Below are positions 36,032 through 44,980 of a stretch of 64,000 nt of DNA, one piece after another. A program made the translations under genes and the position numbers. The stretch is from Rhodopseudomonas sp. BAL398 (GTDB taxonomy: Bacteria; Pseudomonadota; Alphaproteobacteria; Rhizobiales; Xanthobacteraceae): the NCBI RefSeq assembly GCF_033001325.1, contig NZ_CP133111.1, positions 3,224,001 to 3,288,000 on the forward strand, given 5' to 3'. Position 1 is the first letter of the stretch, and every line of letters begins with the position of its first letter. The notes under the pieces are model-generated. The model saw only the letters and a program-made list of their open reading frames with translations. It did not search any database and had not been told where the DNA came from.

Positions 36032-36727
36032 TCAGCCGCCGCGCATCGGCGGCATCACCACGGAATTGCGGCGGCAGGCGCGGCGGTCGGTCTCCTCGCA
36101 GGCCCGGAATTGCAGATTCTTGCTGAGGCAGATCCGCACCTCGCTGAGCCGGTTGCGGTCGCAACTCACCGCGATCGCCGAAGCGCTCAGGCCCGGATTG
36201 ACCTTGATGAAGGCTTCCTCGAGCGCCTGCGGCGTGATGGTCACTTGCTGCTGCAGGTCGAGAAAATCCGGCGGTATCTTGACAGCGGCGCGGGCCTTGC
36301 GGACGGTTTCGAAATAGGCCCGCTGGCCGAGCCCCGAACAGGTGCCGTGCTTGTCCCATTGGCTGTAGACCAGCCCCGGCGCCGGCATCAGATCGAGCAT
36401 CGACGTCATGATGTCGCGGCTGAGCCGCGGCGCCGGCCGCTCGCAAAAATCAGGAAAGCCGCGCTCATATTGCGGCCACAGCCCATGCACGATGAAGGAA
36501 TAGGGCCGTCCGCCGCATTGGATCTGCTGGGCGCGGCTATGGCTGCCGCGCTCGGCCGCCTTGGCGCAATAAGACGGCGACCATGACAGGCTCAGCACGT
36601 AGAAATCGAACTCGCCGGGGGCGTTTTGGCGGCGATCCAGCGCCGCGGCGCCGCCCGGCAGCAGCAGCGCCAGCGTGCCGACAAGTAGCGCCAGCGCCAT
36701 CAATTTCCGGCCGATCAAATCAGACAT
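36032..36727 (-). CDS. Secreted ribonuclease T2
   Basis: A 231-residue RNase with a signal peptide (LMALALLVGTLALLLPGGAAA). The two catalytic histidine motifs are visible as SFIVHGLWPQYE and SQWDKHGTC, and Cys residues for disulfides are present. It should cleave single-stranded RNA to 2',3'-cyclic phosphates in the periplasm or outside the cell. It is a standalone gene upstream of another small secreted protein on the same strand. Confidence 0.93.
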   Translation of the reverse strand: MSDLIGRKLMALALLVGTLALLLPGGAAALDRRQNAPGEFDFYVLSLSWSPSYCAKAAERGSHSRAQQIQCGGRPYSFIVHGLWPQYERGFPDFCERPAPRLSRDIMTSMLDLMPAPGLVYSQWDKHGTCSGLGQRAYFETVRKARAAVKIPPDFLDLQQQVTITPQALEEAFIKVNPGLSASAIAVSCDRNRLSEVRICLSKNLQFRACEETDRRACRRNSVVMPPMRGG

Positions 36728-36850
36728 GATGAGGGGTCCCGCGGTTCATTGACACGGAACCCGTAGCGGGCAAGCCGAAACATTTCAAGAACAGCAACGG
36801 CGTCTGCCAGACGAATACCGTCCGACAGGCGAACCGGGCCTGCGGCCCGA

Positions 36851-37315
36851 TCAGGGCTTGGCGGCCTTGCAGCGCGGATTATAGGCCCAATTGCGGTCCA
36901 GCCCGACGACGCAGAATTCCACGCCATCGCCGAAGCCGGCCAGGCCGCCATCCTCGACGATCGAGAAATTGACCGCACGCGGCTTGCCGTCGCTCAGCAT
37001 CGCGTCGGCGGTACAAAAGCGCCGCGGAATGGTCGCTGAATCCCAGGGGCGAAATGCAACTTCACGGACCTGGGCAAAGCCGGTGATGCGCAGCGCGGAA
37101 TTCCAGAACGTGCCCTCTTTGTCCGCGAAGCGGCTGGCAATGGTCCCCAAAACCTGCTCGCAGGCCGGCAGATTGCCGTCATAGCGCGGACCCGACAGCC
37201 AGAAATTCATCTCCAGCGGGTTGGCGGCGCGGGCCGGCGCCATGGCCAGCAGCATCGCCACCGCAGCCATCACGGCCGCGCCAGCGGGGATCTTGAAACG
37301 GGAGGCAAAGCGCAT
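36851..37315 (-). CDS. Secreted hypothetical protein with conserved cysteines
   Basis: A 154-residue protein with a signal peptide (AGAAVMAAVAMLLAMAPARAA). The mature part has four Cys, in PACEQVL, RRFCTADAM, VEFCVVG and PRCKAA, suggesting two disulfides. No family is recognised. It precedes RNase T2 on the same strand with a 123-bp gap, so joint expression is possible. Confidence 0.65.
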   Translation of the reverse strand: MRFASRFKIPAGAAVMAAVAMLLAMAPARAANPLEMNFWLSGPRYDGNLPACEQVLGTIASRFADKEGTFWNSALRITGFAQVREVAFRPWDSATIPRRFCTADAMLSDGKPRAVNFSIVEDGGLAGFGDGVEFCVVGLDRNWAYNPRCKAAKP

Positions 37316-37480
37316 GGGACATCCGCCGATTATTCTGTGAGCCCGACGGTGCCGCGAAGCCCGTGCGAGGTCAAGTGCAACGCGGCCACACCCGCCCGCA
37401 ACTCCGCGCCGACCGAGCCGCCGCGCTTTTCATCGCTGCCGATGCGCTCTAGTGTCGGTCCCGCAATGATGGAGATTCCG

Positions 37481-37801
37481 ATGCAAAATATCCTGGCGCG
37501 GCCGATGCTGGTGCGACCGCTATTGGTGCTGGGCGTTGCGCTGATCAGCGCCATGCTCGCCAATGGCGTGGCGCGCGCCGATTATGTGCCGCCGGTCACG
37601 GGCAACGATACCGGTGGAATCATCTCCTATAATCTGGTCGGCCAGGTCGATGTTCGCGCCATCGCGGTCCAGCACTGCGCACGCTACGGCAAGGTGGTGA
37701 AACTGACCGGCGTGCAGGCCAATTATGGCGGCTACATTTCCTTTGCCTGCCGCTGGGTGCCCTATGGCGCCAATGAGCGACCGCTGCGCACCCGCTATTG
37801 A
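37481..37801 (+). CDS. Small secreted hypothetical protein
   Basis: A 106-residue protein from ATG 37481, which has GGAG 6 bases upstream (37471-37474); two earlier in-frame ATGs at 37466 and 37469 lack this spacing. A signal peptide (LLVLGVALISAMLANGVARA) is followed by YVPPVTGNDTGGIISYN and a two-Cys domain (HCARYGKVVKL ... FACRWVP). Function unknown. The DUF3617 gene follows 30 bp later. Confidence 0.65.
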   Translation: MQNILARPMLVRPLLVLGVALISAMLANGVARADYVPPVTGNDTGGIISYNLVGQVDVRAIAVQHCARYGKVVKLTGVQANYGGYISFACRWVPYGANERPLRTRY

Positions 37802-37831
37802 GCGCCGCCGTCGCCTGACCGGGAGCTCGCC

Positions 37832-38368
37832 ATGACCACGTCAACTGGGCGGTTGCTGTGGCTGCCACTTGCCGCCTTGCTGGGCACCGCTCCGGCATGG
37901 CCCTCCGACGCGGTCGAGCTGCCGGTCCGCAAGCCGGGCCTGTGGGAGATGAAGATGGACGGCGGCGCGCAGCTGCCGACCGTCACCATGCAGCATTGCA
38001 CCGACGAGACCATCGACAAGCAGATGAGCACGGCGTTCTCGCCGATGTCGAAAGAGGTTTGCGCCAAAAACGAAATCCGCAAGACCGCCACCGGCTACAG
38101 TACCGACGCCGACTGCAGCGCGGGCGGGATGTCGACGAAAACCCATGCCGACATCACCGGCGATTTCAATTCCGCCTACACCGTCAAGGTGACCTCGCAC
38201 CAGGACGGCGGCCCGACAGAGGTGCCGCGCGACGCCACCATGATGCTGCAAGCCAAATGGCTCGGCGCCTGCAAGCCCGGTCAGAAGCCCGGCGATGTCG
38301 TGATGCCGGGCGGCTTCAAGATGAACATCAAGGATATCGAGAAGCTCAAAGCCCTGATGCCGAAATAG
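37832..38368 (+). CDS. DUF3617 secreted protein
   Basis: A 178-residue protein with a signal peptide. The DUF3617 hallmark RKPGLWEMKMD is at about 33, with a following Cys (MQHCTDETID) and CAKNEIRKTATGYSTDADCS. The family is periplasmic or secreted with no known reaction. GGGAG precedes ATG 37832. Confidence 0.8.
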   Translation: MTTSTGRLLWLPLAALLGTAPAWPSDAVELPVRKPGLWEMKMDGGAQLPTVTMQHCTDETIDKQMSTAFSPMSKEVCAKNEIRKTATGYSTDADCSAGGMSTKTHADITGDFNSAYTVKVTSHQDGGPTEVPRDATMMLQAKWLGACKPGQKPGDVVMPGGFKMNIKDIEKLKALMPK

Positions 38369-38429
38369 CGCAACTCATCGGCGATCGGCCATCGGCCGAC
38401 CGCTGCGCTGCATCTCGGCAGAACAGGCG

Positions 38430-38473
38430 TTGACAGCGGCGCGCGGCCCGGCAATGTAATGTTATAACATCGA
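38430..38473 (+). promoter_or_regulatory. Promoter with Zur-like operator for the DUF2946/TonB-receptor operon
   Basis: TTGACA (38430-38435) and TGTAAT (38455-38460) form a promoter with a long 19-bp spacer. ATGTTATAACAT (38459-38470) is a perfect 12-bp palindrome, and the wider GTAATGTTATAACATCGA resembles the AT-rich Zur box of proteobacteria. Its position over the -10/start region fits repression by zinc-bound Zur. Pattern recognition only. Confidence 0.6.
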
Positions 38474-38501
38474 GGGAGCCATCCTCGGTGGCGGGGCATC
38501 G

Positions 38502-38861
38502 ATGGACTGGTTTCGGATCAATCTCAGGCTGGGATCACGGCTGGCGCTGTTCGCGTTGGCGCTGCAGCTCGTATTGTCATTCGGCCATTTCCACGGCCTC
38601 GACGTCGCGGCGACGGCCGTCGCGCAGGCCGGCTCGGCGATGGCGCCGGCGCAGCCGACCCCGGACCACCACCAGGACTCGGTCGACCTTTGCGCGATCT
38701 GCGTGACGATGGCGATGGCCGGCGCTGCGATGATCGCCACGCCGCCGGCTCTGGCGCTGCCGCCACCATTCGCATTGCGCCGCTTCGCCGCCGCGGCCGG
38801 ACGCGCCGAGCCGAATACGGCCCGCAACGCCTTCCAGCCCCGCGCCCCGCCTCTGGCCTGA
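38502..38861 (+). CDS. DUF2946 small protein (Cys/His motif)
   Basis: A 119-residue protein: a hydrophobic N-terminus (ALFALALQLVLSFGHFHG), a His-rich stretch (TPDHHQDSVDLCAIC) and a second hydrophobic part. This layout matches DUF2946, often found next to TonB-dependent metal receptors. The HxH and C-x-x-C residues could bind metal at the membrane surface. It is the first gene after the Zur-like palindrome, with the receptor 126 bp downstream on the same strand. Confidence 0.75.
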   Translation: MDWFRINLRLGSRLALFALALQLVLSFGHFHGLDVAATAVAQAGSAMAPAQPTPDHHQDSVDLCAICVTMAMAGAAMIATPPALALPPPFALRRFAAAAGRAEPNTARNAFQPRAPPLA

Positions 38862-38987
38862 TCTCGAATCGTCTTGAATTCCGCGATGCGCCGCCGTTCG
38901 GCCGCCGCGGGCCACCCAAATCGATCTGCCACGTCGCAGATGCCGTCCGCGCGCCGATGCGCCGGCCGGGTCAGTCAGGATCTGTCC

Positions 38988-41321
38988 ATGTCCCTTCCCT
39001 TCAAAGCCGCCTTCCTGCTCGGAAGCGCCAGCCTTGTCGCGCTCGGAGGCTTTGCCGCCCCGGTCGCGCTGGCGCAAGGCGTCACCGCATTGCCCGAAGT
39101 CGTCGTCACCGCGCCGAGCCCGATCGTGCGGCACAGGGCGGCGCCCGCGCGCCGATCCAGCACGGTCGTTGCGCGCGACGCCCAGCCGGCCGCGCAAACG
39201 GTAGCGCAGCCGCCGCAGCAAGGCGTGCTGCCGATCGTCACCGATCAATTCGCCACCGTCACCGTGGTCCCGAATGACGAAATTCGCCGCTCCGGCGCGG
39301 CGACGCTAGGGGATTTGTTGAACAACAAGCCGGGCATCATCGGCTCCAGCTTCGCGCCCGGCGCTTCCAGCCGGCCGATCATTCGCGGCCTCGACGTCAA
39401 CCGCGTCGGCATCGTCGAGAACGGCATCGGCAGCAACGGCGCCTCGGATCTGGGCGAGGACCATTTCGTCCCGATCGATCCGCTCGCCACCAACCAGGTC
39501 GAGGTGATCCGCGGCCCGGCGACTTTGCGCTACGGCTCAACCGCGATCGGCGGCGTGGTCAGCGCCAGCAATAACCGGATTCCCGATGCGTTGCCGCCCT
39601 GCGCCACCGCGCCGTTCCAAAGCTACGGTCTGCCGGTGAAGGCGCCGGTCTCGGTCGCGGCACCCGGCTGCGTCAATGCCGAGATCCGCAGCGCGGTGAG
39701 TTCAGTCGATCGCGGCGTCGAAACCGGCGTGCTGCTCGACGCCGGCGGCGGCCATTTCGCGCTGCACGCCGACGCCTATGGCCGCAAGGCCGGCGATTAC
39801 GACGTACCGAGCTACCCCTATGCGAATCCGGGATTGCCGTTCAGCGGGCGCCAGACCAATTCCGCCGCGCGGGCCGAGGGCGGCTCGATCGGCGGCTCCT
39901 ATCTGTTCGACGGCGGCTTCATCGGCGCGGCGATCACCCAGAACAACGCGCTCTACCACATCCCCGGCACCGAGGGCGCGGAAGTCGGCACCCGGATCGA
40001 CGGCCGCCAGACCAAGGTGACCGCCAAGGGCGAATATCGCCCCGACGCCGCGGCGATCGAGGCGATCCGGTTCTGGATCGGCGCCTCGGACTACAAGCAC
40101 GACGAAATCGGCCTCGCCGACGCGGCCGATCCGTCCAGCGACGGCGTCCGCCAGACCTTCACCAACAAGGAGCAGGAAGGCCGCGTCGAATTGCAGCTGA
40201 TGCCGTTCGATGCCCGCTTCGCCACGGTGACCACCGCGCTGGGGGTGCAGGCCAGCCATCAGGAGTTGACCGCGCCGAGCCCCGACGATCCCGGCAGCCC
40301 GCTGAACGGCTTGTTCGATCCCAACAAGAATACCAAACTGGCCGGCTACATCTTCAACGAGCTGAAATTCACCGACAGCACCAAGGCGCAGATCGCCGGC
40401 CGCGTCGAACATGTCGACCTGTCCGGAACGACGCCGGCCTTCGTGCCCGAGCTGTTCGACCTCGCAGTCGATCCGACCGCGATCGGCGCCGCGACATCGC
40501 GCAGCCTGTCGTTCACGCCGAAAAGCTTCAGCCTCGGCCTGATCCAGGCGCTGCCATGGAATCTGTCGGCCAGCATCACCGGGCAATATGTCGAGCGCGC
40601 GCCGAAACCCGCCGAATTGTTTTCGCGCGGCGGTCACGACGCCACCGGCACCTTCGATATCGGCAATCCCGATCTCGGCATCGAGACCGCTAAATCGGTG
40701 GAAATCGGACTACGCCGCGCTGCCGGACCGTTCCGCTTCGAGGCGACGGCCTACTACACCAAATTCAGCGGCTTCATCTACCGAAGGCTGACCGGCAACA
40801 CCTGCGCGGACGGCGCCTGTGTCGCGGGCGACGCGCTGGAGCTGAACCAGGCGATCTATTCGCAGCGCGACGCCACCTTCAAGGGCGGCGAATTCCAGAG
40901 CCAGCTCGATATCGGCCAATTCTATGGCGGCACCTGGGGCATCGAGAACCAGTTCGACGTCGTCCGCGCCACCTTCGCGGATGGCAGCAATGTGCCGCGG
41001 ATTCCGCCGCTGCGCGCCGGCGGCGGCTTGTTCTGGCGCGACGCCAATTGGCTGATGCGGGTCAACCTGCTGCACGCCTTCGACCACACCGACGTCGCCG
41101 CCATCGCCGAGACGCCGACCGCGGGCTACAATCTGCTGAAGGCGGAGATCAGCTACAAGACCAAGCTCGACCCGAACACATTCGGTGCCAGGGAGCTGCT
41201 GGTCGGCATGGTCGGCAACAATCTGCTGAACGAGACCATCCGCAACTCGGTGTCCTACGACAAGGACGACGTGCTGATGCCCGGCATCGGCGTGCGGGCC
41301 TTTGCCAATGTGAAGTTCTGA
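38988..41321 (+). CDS. TonB-dependent receptor, probable zinc (ZnuD-like)
   Basis: A 777-residue outer-membrane receptor. Signal peptide (LLGSASLVALGGFAAPVALAQ), TonB box near LPEVVVTAP, plug about 80-190 with VEVIRGPATLRYGSTAIGGVV, then a barrel ending MLPGIGVRAFANVKF with a terminal aromatic. The plug element LGEDHFVPIDPLATNQ is like the region of ZnuD, a zinc receptor. Together with the upstream Zur-like site and DUF2946 protein this suggests regulated zinc uptake. The ligand is inferred, not shown. AGGA lies before ATG 38988. Confidence 0.88.
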   Translation: MSLPFKAAFLLGSASLVALGGFAAPVALAQGVTALPEVVVTAPSPIVRHRAAPARRSSTVVARDAQPAAQTVAQPPQQGVLPIVTDQFATVTVVPNDEIRRSGAATLGDLLNNKPGIIGSSFAPGASSRPIIRGLDVNRVGIVENGIGSNGASDLGEDHFVPIDPLATNQVEVIRGPATLRYGSTAIGGVVSASNNRIPDALPPCATAPFQSYGLPVKAPVSVAAPGCVNAEIRSAVSSVDRGVETGVLLDAGGGHFALHADAYGRKAGDYDVPSYPYANPGLPFSGRQTNSAARAEGGSIGGSYLFDGGFIGAAITQNNALYHIPGTEGAEVGTRIDGRQTKVTAKGEYRPDAAAIEAIRFWIGASDYKHDEIGLADAADPSSDGVRQTFTNKEQEGRVELQLMPFDARFATVTTALGVQASHQELTAPSPDDPGSPLNGLFDPNKNTKLAGYIFNELKFTDSTKAQIAGRVEHVDLSGTTPAFVPELFDLAVDPTAIGAATSRSLSFTPKSFSLGLIQALPWNLSASITGQYVERAPKPAELFSRGGHDATGTFDIGNPDLGIETAKSVEIGLRRAAGPFRFEATAYYTKFSGFIYRRLTGNTCADGACVAGDALELNQAIYSQRDATFKGGEFQSQLDIGQFYGGTWGIENQFDVVRATFADGSNVPRIPPLRAGGGLFWRDANWLMRVNLLHAFDHTDVAAIAETPTAGYNLLKAEISYKTKLDPNTFGARELLVGMVGNNLLNETIRNSVSYDKDDVLMPGIGVRAFANVKF

Positions 41322-41362
41322 GGCGAACGCATCTGAGTTCAGGCGCTTGAGCCAGAACGACG

Positions 41363-41474
41363 GTCATTCCGGGGCGCGAGCCAATTGGCGAGCGAACCCG
41401 GAATCTCGCCGCAAGGCAGGGTCGCAAGATTCCGGGTTCGCTCACAGCTGACGCTGTTCGCGCCCCGGAATGAC
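41363..41474. repeat. Dispersed palindromic repeat family B, copy 5
   Basis: GTCATTCCGGGGCGCGAGCC at the left and GCGCCCCGGAATGAC at the right, in the convergent gap after the receptor gene. Confidence 0.85.
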
Positions 41475-41516
41475 GCCCCCCTATGGTTCGGCATCAATCC
41501 TTCAAGGGAGAGTTGC

Positions 41517-42041
41517 TTACGACTCAGTCTCCCGCGCCAAACTCCAGTCCGGCCGGATCGGGCCGGCGATGCCGTCGAAGGCGCCGTCGATCAGTTCGAG
41601 CACCAGCAGGCGGGCGTAATCCACCGGCCCTGGCATGGTGACGCGGCCTTTCGGAATCAGTTTGAAGCCGACCCGGCGGTAATAGGCCTCGTCGCCGACC
41701 AGCACGATCAGTCGGTGGCCCTTGGCCCGGGCGTCGCCGATCGCGCGGTCGAGCAGCGCGCGGCCGACGCCGTGGGAGCGAAACGGCGGCTCCACCGTCA
41801 GCGGCCCCAGCATCAACGCCTTGGTGGTGCCGATCAGGATCGGCAATTGCCGCACCGAGCCGACCAGCAGCGTGCCGATCCGCGCCGTGAAGGACAATTC
41901 GTAAAGGTGGTCGACATGCTCGCGCAGCCGGTAGGCGCTGAGCACAAAACGGCCGGGGCCGAAGGTGCGCTCGTGCAAGCGCTCGATCGGCTGGGCGTCG
42001 TTCGGCGTCTCCGCCAGAATAGTGAGGGACAGATCGGTCAT
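41517..42041 (-). CDS. GNAT family N-acetyltransferase
   Basis: A 174-residue GNAT protein. The acetyl-CoA binding motif is SHGVGRALLDRAIGDARAKGH and motif B is YYRRVGFKLIPKG. The N-terminus (LHERTFGPGRFVLSAYRLREH) matches the YhbS-like subgroup, which sometimes acts in tRNA or protein maturation. The in-frame extension to 42305 overlaps the NUDIX gene in another frame, so ATG 42041 is chosen. It lies 67 bp downstream of that NUDIX gene. Confidence 0.88.
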   Translation of the reverse strand: MTDLSLTILAETPNDAQPIERLHERTFGPGRFVLSAYRLREHVDHLYELSFTARIGTLLVGSVRQLPILIGTTKALMLGPLTVEPPFRSHGVGRALLDRAIGDARAKGHRLIVLVGDEAYYRRVGFKLIPKGRVTMPGPVDYARLLVLELIDGAFDGIAGPIRPDWSLARETES

Positions 42042-42108
42042 GACCAGGCGCGCAATAGCATCGCAACCGGGCGCGGTCCATTGCGGCCGCGCCGCTGCAG
42101 GGCCACCG

Positions 42109-42588
42109 CTACCGCCATGTCGTCGACAAGGGGCCGCCGTCGAGCACTTCGGCGATCCGCCGCCGCGTGCCCAGCGTGGTGTCCTCCGGCAAGTCGCCGG
42201 GACTGAAAAAGCCGCTGGCGATGATCTCGCGATTGGGCTTGGGCGCATGGTCCTGGCGAAACTCCCGGACCACATAGACGGCGACGTGGTCGCGCGGCGA
42301 CACATGGCTGTTGAGGAAGATGCCGTGCAGCACCGGCTCGCCGGTGAGTTCGATCCGGCCCTCTTCCATCAATTCGCGGCGCAGCGCCTCGCCGAAGGAT
42401 TCGCCGACCTCGACGCCGCCGCCCGGCAGGTGCCAGCCCGCCACATAAGAGTGTTTGATCAGGAACACGCGGCCGGCCGGGTCCAGCACCACGCCGCGGG
42501 CACCCAGCGTCATGCCGCGGGCGAACCGCCAATACAGATGAAACACCCGCCGCAACGCCGGCTCGCATTTGAGCCGCAAGGTTTGCAT
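42109..42588 (-). CDS. NUDIX hydrolase
   Basis: A 159-residue NUDIX protein. The Nudix box G-x5-E-x7-REUxEExGU is seen in GGVEVGESFGEALRRELMEEG, with Glu ligands for divalent metal. The N-terminal RGMTLGARGVVLDPAGRVFLIKHSY fits the substrate-side strand set. It hydrolyses a nucleoside diphosphate linked to X; the substrate is unknown. The longer frame to 42651 is less likely, as the start MQTLRLKCEP fits the family. Confidence 0.9.
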   Translation of the reverse strand: MQTLRLKCEPALRRVFHLYWRFARGMTLGARGVVLDPAGRVFLIKHSYVAGWHLPGGGVEVGESFGEALRRELMEEGRIELTGEPVLHGIFLNSHVSPRDHVAVYVVREFRQDHAPKPNREIIASGFFSPGDLPEDTTLGTRRRIAEVLDGGPLSTTWR

Positions 42589-42746
42589 GGTCGACAAAGC
42601 GGAATCCTTGGTGCGGCAGGGCCGATTGGCGGCTTGCGCCGCAGAGCGCACCTTGCCAAAACAATCGAGGATTCCACAAGGGCGGGCTGAAGCCGTTCAT
42701 CCTCATCCTTCGCGACGCGCGGCTGCGGGCTGCGCCGCGCTGCTCA

Positions 42747-42939
42747 GAGTCTGACTTAAAAAGGGATTTGAAAATCAGGCCTTTTAGGTCGTCATTGCGA
42801 GGAGCACTTGCGACGAAGCAATCCAGCCCTTGCCTGGCGACCCTGGATTGCTTCGCAGTCGAACGGCGCGGTGCGCCGTCCTCGGCTCGCAATGACGAAA
42901 TCATGTTTGATTTTAGTGGTTTCTTCTTCAGTCAGGCTC
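42747..42939. mobile_element. MITE-like element, copy 1 (carries family A repeat)
   Basis: GAGTCTGACT (42747-42756) and AGTCAGGCTC (42930-42939) form imperfect terminal inverted repeats (9 of 10). The family A repeat lies at 42790-42897. Length 193 bp, no ORF. It is in the 391-bp divergent gap between the NUDIX and metallophosphoesterase genes, and no other gene is seen there. The near-same unit is at 48260-48453. Confidence 0.65.
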
Positions 42940-42979
42940 TCAGGATGAGGCGCATTCACAAGACATCAGAGCACGGGCC

Positions 42980-43879
42980 ATGACACAATTTACCCTGGCG
43001 CATCTGTCGGACCCGCATCTGCCGCCGCTGCCGACGCCGAGCCGGGCCGAGCTCGCCGGCAAGCGCGTGCTCGGCTATTTGAACTGGACCCGCAACCGCC
43101 ACGCGATTCACCGCCGCGACGTGCTCGACGCCCTGGTGACGGACATCCAGGCGCAGCAGCCCGACCACATCGCGGTCACCGGCGACCTCGTCAACCTGGC
43201 GCTCAAGGCCGAATTCGCCCCGGCGCGGGCCTGGCTCGACAGCGTCGGGGCGCCGGACCGCGTCAGCGTGGTGCCCGGCAATCATGACGCCTATGTGCGC
43301 GCCACAAGGCATTGCTTCGCGCAGGCCTTCGAGCCCTATCTGCGCGGCGAACAGCCGGGCGACGCGGTGTTTCCCTATCTGCGCCGCCGCGGCGAGGTGA
43401 CGCTGATCGGGGTCTCGAGCGCGGTGCCGACCGCGCCCTTCATGGCGACCGGCTGGCTCGGCGCGGCGCAACGCCAGGCGCTGGAGGAACTGCTGGCCGG
43501 GCTCGCCGGCGAGCCGGCGTTTCGCGTGCTGCTGATCCACCATCCGCTGCGCTCCAAATCTCGGCAAAAATGGCTGACCGATGCCTTGGAGCTGACCGCG
43601 CTGTTGCGGCGCCACGGCGTCGACCTGGTACTGCACGGCCACGACCATGTACATTCGACGATCTGGATCGACGGCCCCTCGCGGCAAATCCCGGTGGTCG
43701 GCGTGCCGTCGGCCTCGGCCTTCGCCGATGGCCACCGCCCGTCGGCGGCCTACAATCTGTTTGCGATCGCGCGCGACGGCGATGGCTGGCGCTGCGAGCA
43801 CCGAATTCGCGGTTTTGGCGATGGCGAAACGATCAACGAGCTGAGCCGGACCGTGCTGGTGCCAGGCACGCGGCAATAG
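42980..43879 (+). CDS. Calcineurin-like metallophosphoesterase
   Basis: A 299-residue metallophosphoesterase. The dimetal motifs are LSDPHLPP (D-x-H), VTGDLVN (GD), PGNHDAY (GNHD) and HGHDHVHS (GHxH). It belongs to the CpdA/class III group that includes cyclic nucleotide phosphodiesterases. The substrate is not decided by sequence alone. A dispersed repeat starts 2 bp after its stop codon. Confidence 0.92.
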   Translation: MTQFTLAHLSDPHLPPLPTPSRAELAGKRVLGYLNWTRNRHAIHRRDVLDALVTDIQAQQPDHIAVTGDLVNLALKAEFAPARAWLDSVGAPDRVSVVPGNHDAYVRATRHCFAQAFEPYLRGEQPGDAVFPYLRRRGEVTLIGVSSAVPTAPFMATGWLGAAQRQALEELLAGLAGEPAFRVLLIHHPLRSKSRQKWLTDALELTALLRRHGVDLVLHGHDHVHSTIWIDGPSRQIPVVGVPSASAFADGHRPSAAYNLFAIARDGDGWRCEHRIRGFGDGETINELSRTVLVPGTRQ

Positions 43880-43880
43880 A

Positions 43881-43932
43881 GCGTTTGCGAGCGCGTGGCG
43901 ACCGGTTCGCGCCAAGACAACGCGTTAAACCA
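43881..43932. repeat. Dispersed repeat family F, copy 2 (partial)
   Basis: GAGCGTTTGCGAGCGCGTGG ... ACCGGTTCGCGCCAAGACAA ... CGCGTTAAAC repeats the core of the copy at 56895-56997 but lacks the terminal TTCCGGTTCTGAT palindrome. Confidence 0.6.
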
Positions 43933-43944
43933 ACAATCTGGCGC

Positions 43945-44535
43945 TCACAGATTTCGCAGCGTGGCGAACAGCGCCAGGCCGAACAGGGCCAGCGCGCCGG
44001 CGATGAAGCCGAGTGCGAAGCTCCAAAAGCCGCTGCGGCGTGGCTTTTCGGCCGGCTCCGGGGCGGCCTCTTCCGGCGCGGACAATTGCGGCCCGGCAAG
44101 CAATGGCGGCGCCGCCAGCGCGCGTTCGCGCTCGATCAGGCGGCGGGCGACATAGTCGGTGACCGCATCGACCATTTTGGCGGCTTCGTGAGATTCCGCC
44201 AGCACGACCCTGCCATAAGCCGAATCCTGCACGAAGCGGTAAATCCGCTTGTCGCGGCCCATCACCACATGGGCGACGACGTCGATCCACAGTCGCGGCG
44301 GCTCGCCCTGGCTGATGCCGCGGTCGAACAATTCGACGCCGGCGGGAATCTGGGCGAACAGCGGATCCAGCGCCTCATTGAGAATTTCAAGGCGGGCGAC
44401 CTCGGCGTCGCGCAGATCGACCACCACGCCGGTCCGGTCGGCGGCCTCGATCCGGGCCTTGCGCAAGGCATCACGCAACCGCAAGGGCCTCATATCGCCA
44501 GCCGGAGCGTTCCCGGTCGTATACGAATCCGACAT
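43945..44535 (-). CDS. Hypothetical protein with a C-terminal membrane anchor
   Basis: A 196-residue protein. The cytosolic part (about 20-140) is not a family I recognise; it has a helical start (RLRDALRKARIEAADRTGVVVDLRDAEVARLEILNEAL), FDRGISQGEPPRLWIDVVAHVVMGRDKRIYRFV and a Pro/Ala linker. Residues about 170-190 (FWSFALGFIAGALALFGLALF) form one transmembrane helix with a short end inside or outside. A tail-anchored membrane protein is likely. Confidence 0.65.
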   Translation of the reverse strand: MSDSYTTGNAPAGDMRPLRLRDALRKARIEAADRTGVVVDLRDAEVARLEILNEALDPLFAQIPAGVELFDRGISQGEPPRLWIDVVAHVVMGRDKRIYRFVQDSAYGRVVLAESHEAAKMVDAVTDYVARRLIERERALAAPPLLAGPQLSAPEEAAPEPAEKPRRSGFWSFALGFIAGALALFGLALFATLRNL

Positions 44536-44693
44536 CTTGGCTGCCTCTGCCGAGCGAATGCCCCGGCGGCGATTAACCTATCAGCAACCGTGTTCGGCGC
44601 AAAGGCCCTTTAGTCTCAACCTGTTGCCCGGAAACGCGGCAGTCGGGCGGCGGCCTTCCGGCACTCTGGCACCGCCGCCCGCAACGCAACAAC

Positions 44694-44719
44694 GGCCCCA
44701 CCCGAGATCGGGTGAGGCC
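44694..44719. terminator. Hairpin downstream of the aceA-DUF4170 unit
   Basis: GGCCCCACCCGA and TCGGGTGAGGCC pair with one mismatch around a 2-base gap. There is no T-run, so it may be a processing or attenuation structure. Confidence 0.4.
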
Positions 44720-44755
44720 GCTGCGCCCTTGGACGTCTTCTTAAAGTCTAGCCGG

Positions 44756-44965
44756 TCACGCCGTGGCGCGGTTCGGCTCTTCGACGATGGAGAACCGCAC
44801 GCCTGCGCGATGCCGGTTCTCTTCGGAGACGACCTTCCAGGCCTCCTCGGCCTCCTTGCGCGTCTTGAACGGGCCCTGCACCTGGGCCGACCCTTCAACG
44901 AGCTTATGGAAGTTCATCGAGCCGAACTCGCCGCCAATCACCCAGAAATTGCTGCCGGTCGCCAT
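44756..44965 (-). CDS. DUF4170 small protein
   Basis: A 69-residue protein (NFWVIGGEFGSMNFHKLVEGSAQVQGPF then a KTRKEAEEAWKVVSEENRH helix). This matches DUF4170, common in Rhizobiales and of unknown role. It begins 15 bp downstream of aceA on the same strand and may be co-transcribed with it. Confidence 0.82.
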   Translation of the reverse strand: MATGSNFWVIGGEFGSMNFHKLVEGSAQVQGPFKTRKEAEEAWKVVSEENRHRAGVRFSIVEEPNRATA

Positions 44966-44980
44966 CTTGGTCTCCTGTTG

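Noticed and set aside
34944-36317. 457-codon frame on the plus strand
   Set aside because: Antisense to ribF and RNase T2; composition typical of shadow frames.
41517-42305. GNAT gene fused to an upstream frame (262 codons)
   Set aside because: The extra part overlaps the NUDIX gene out of frame; the GNAT domain begins at 42041.
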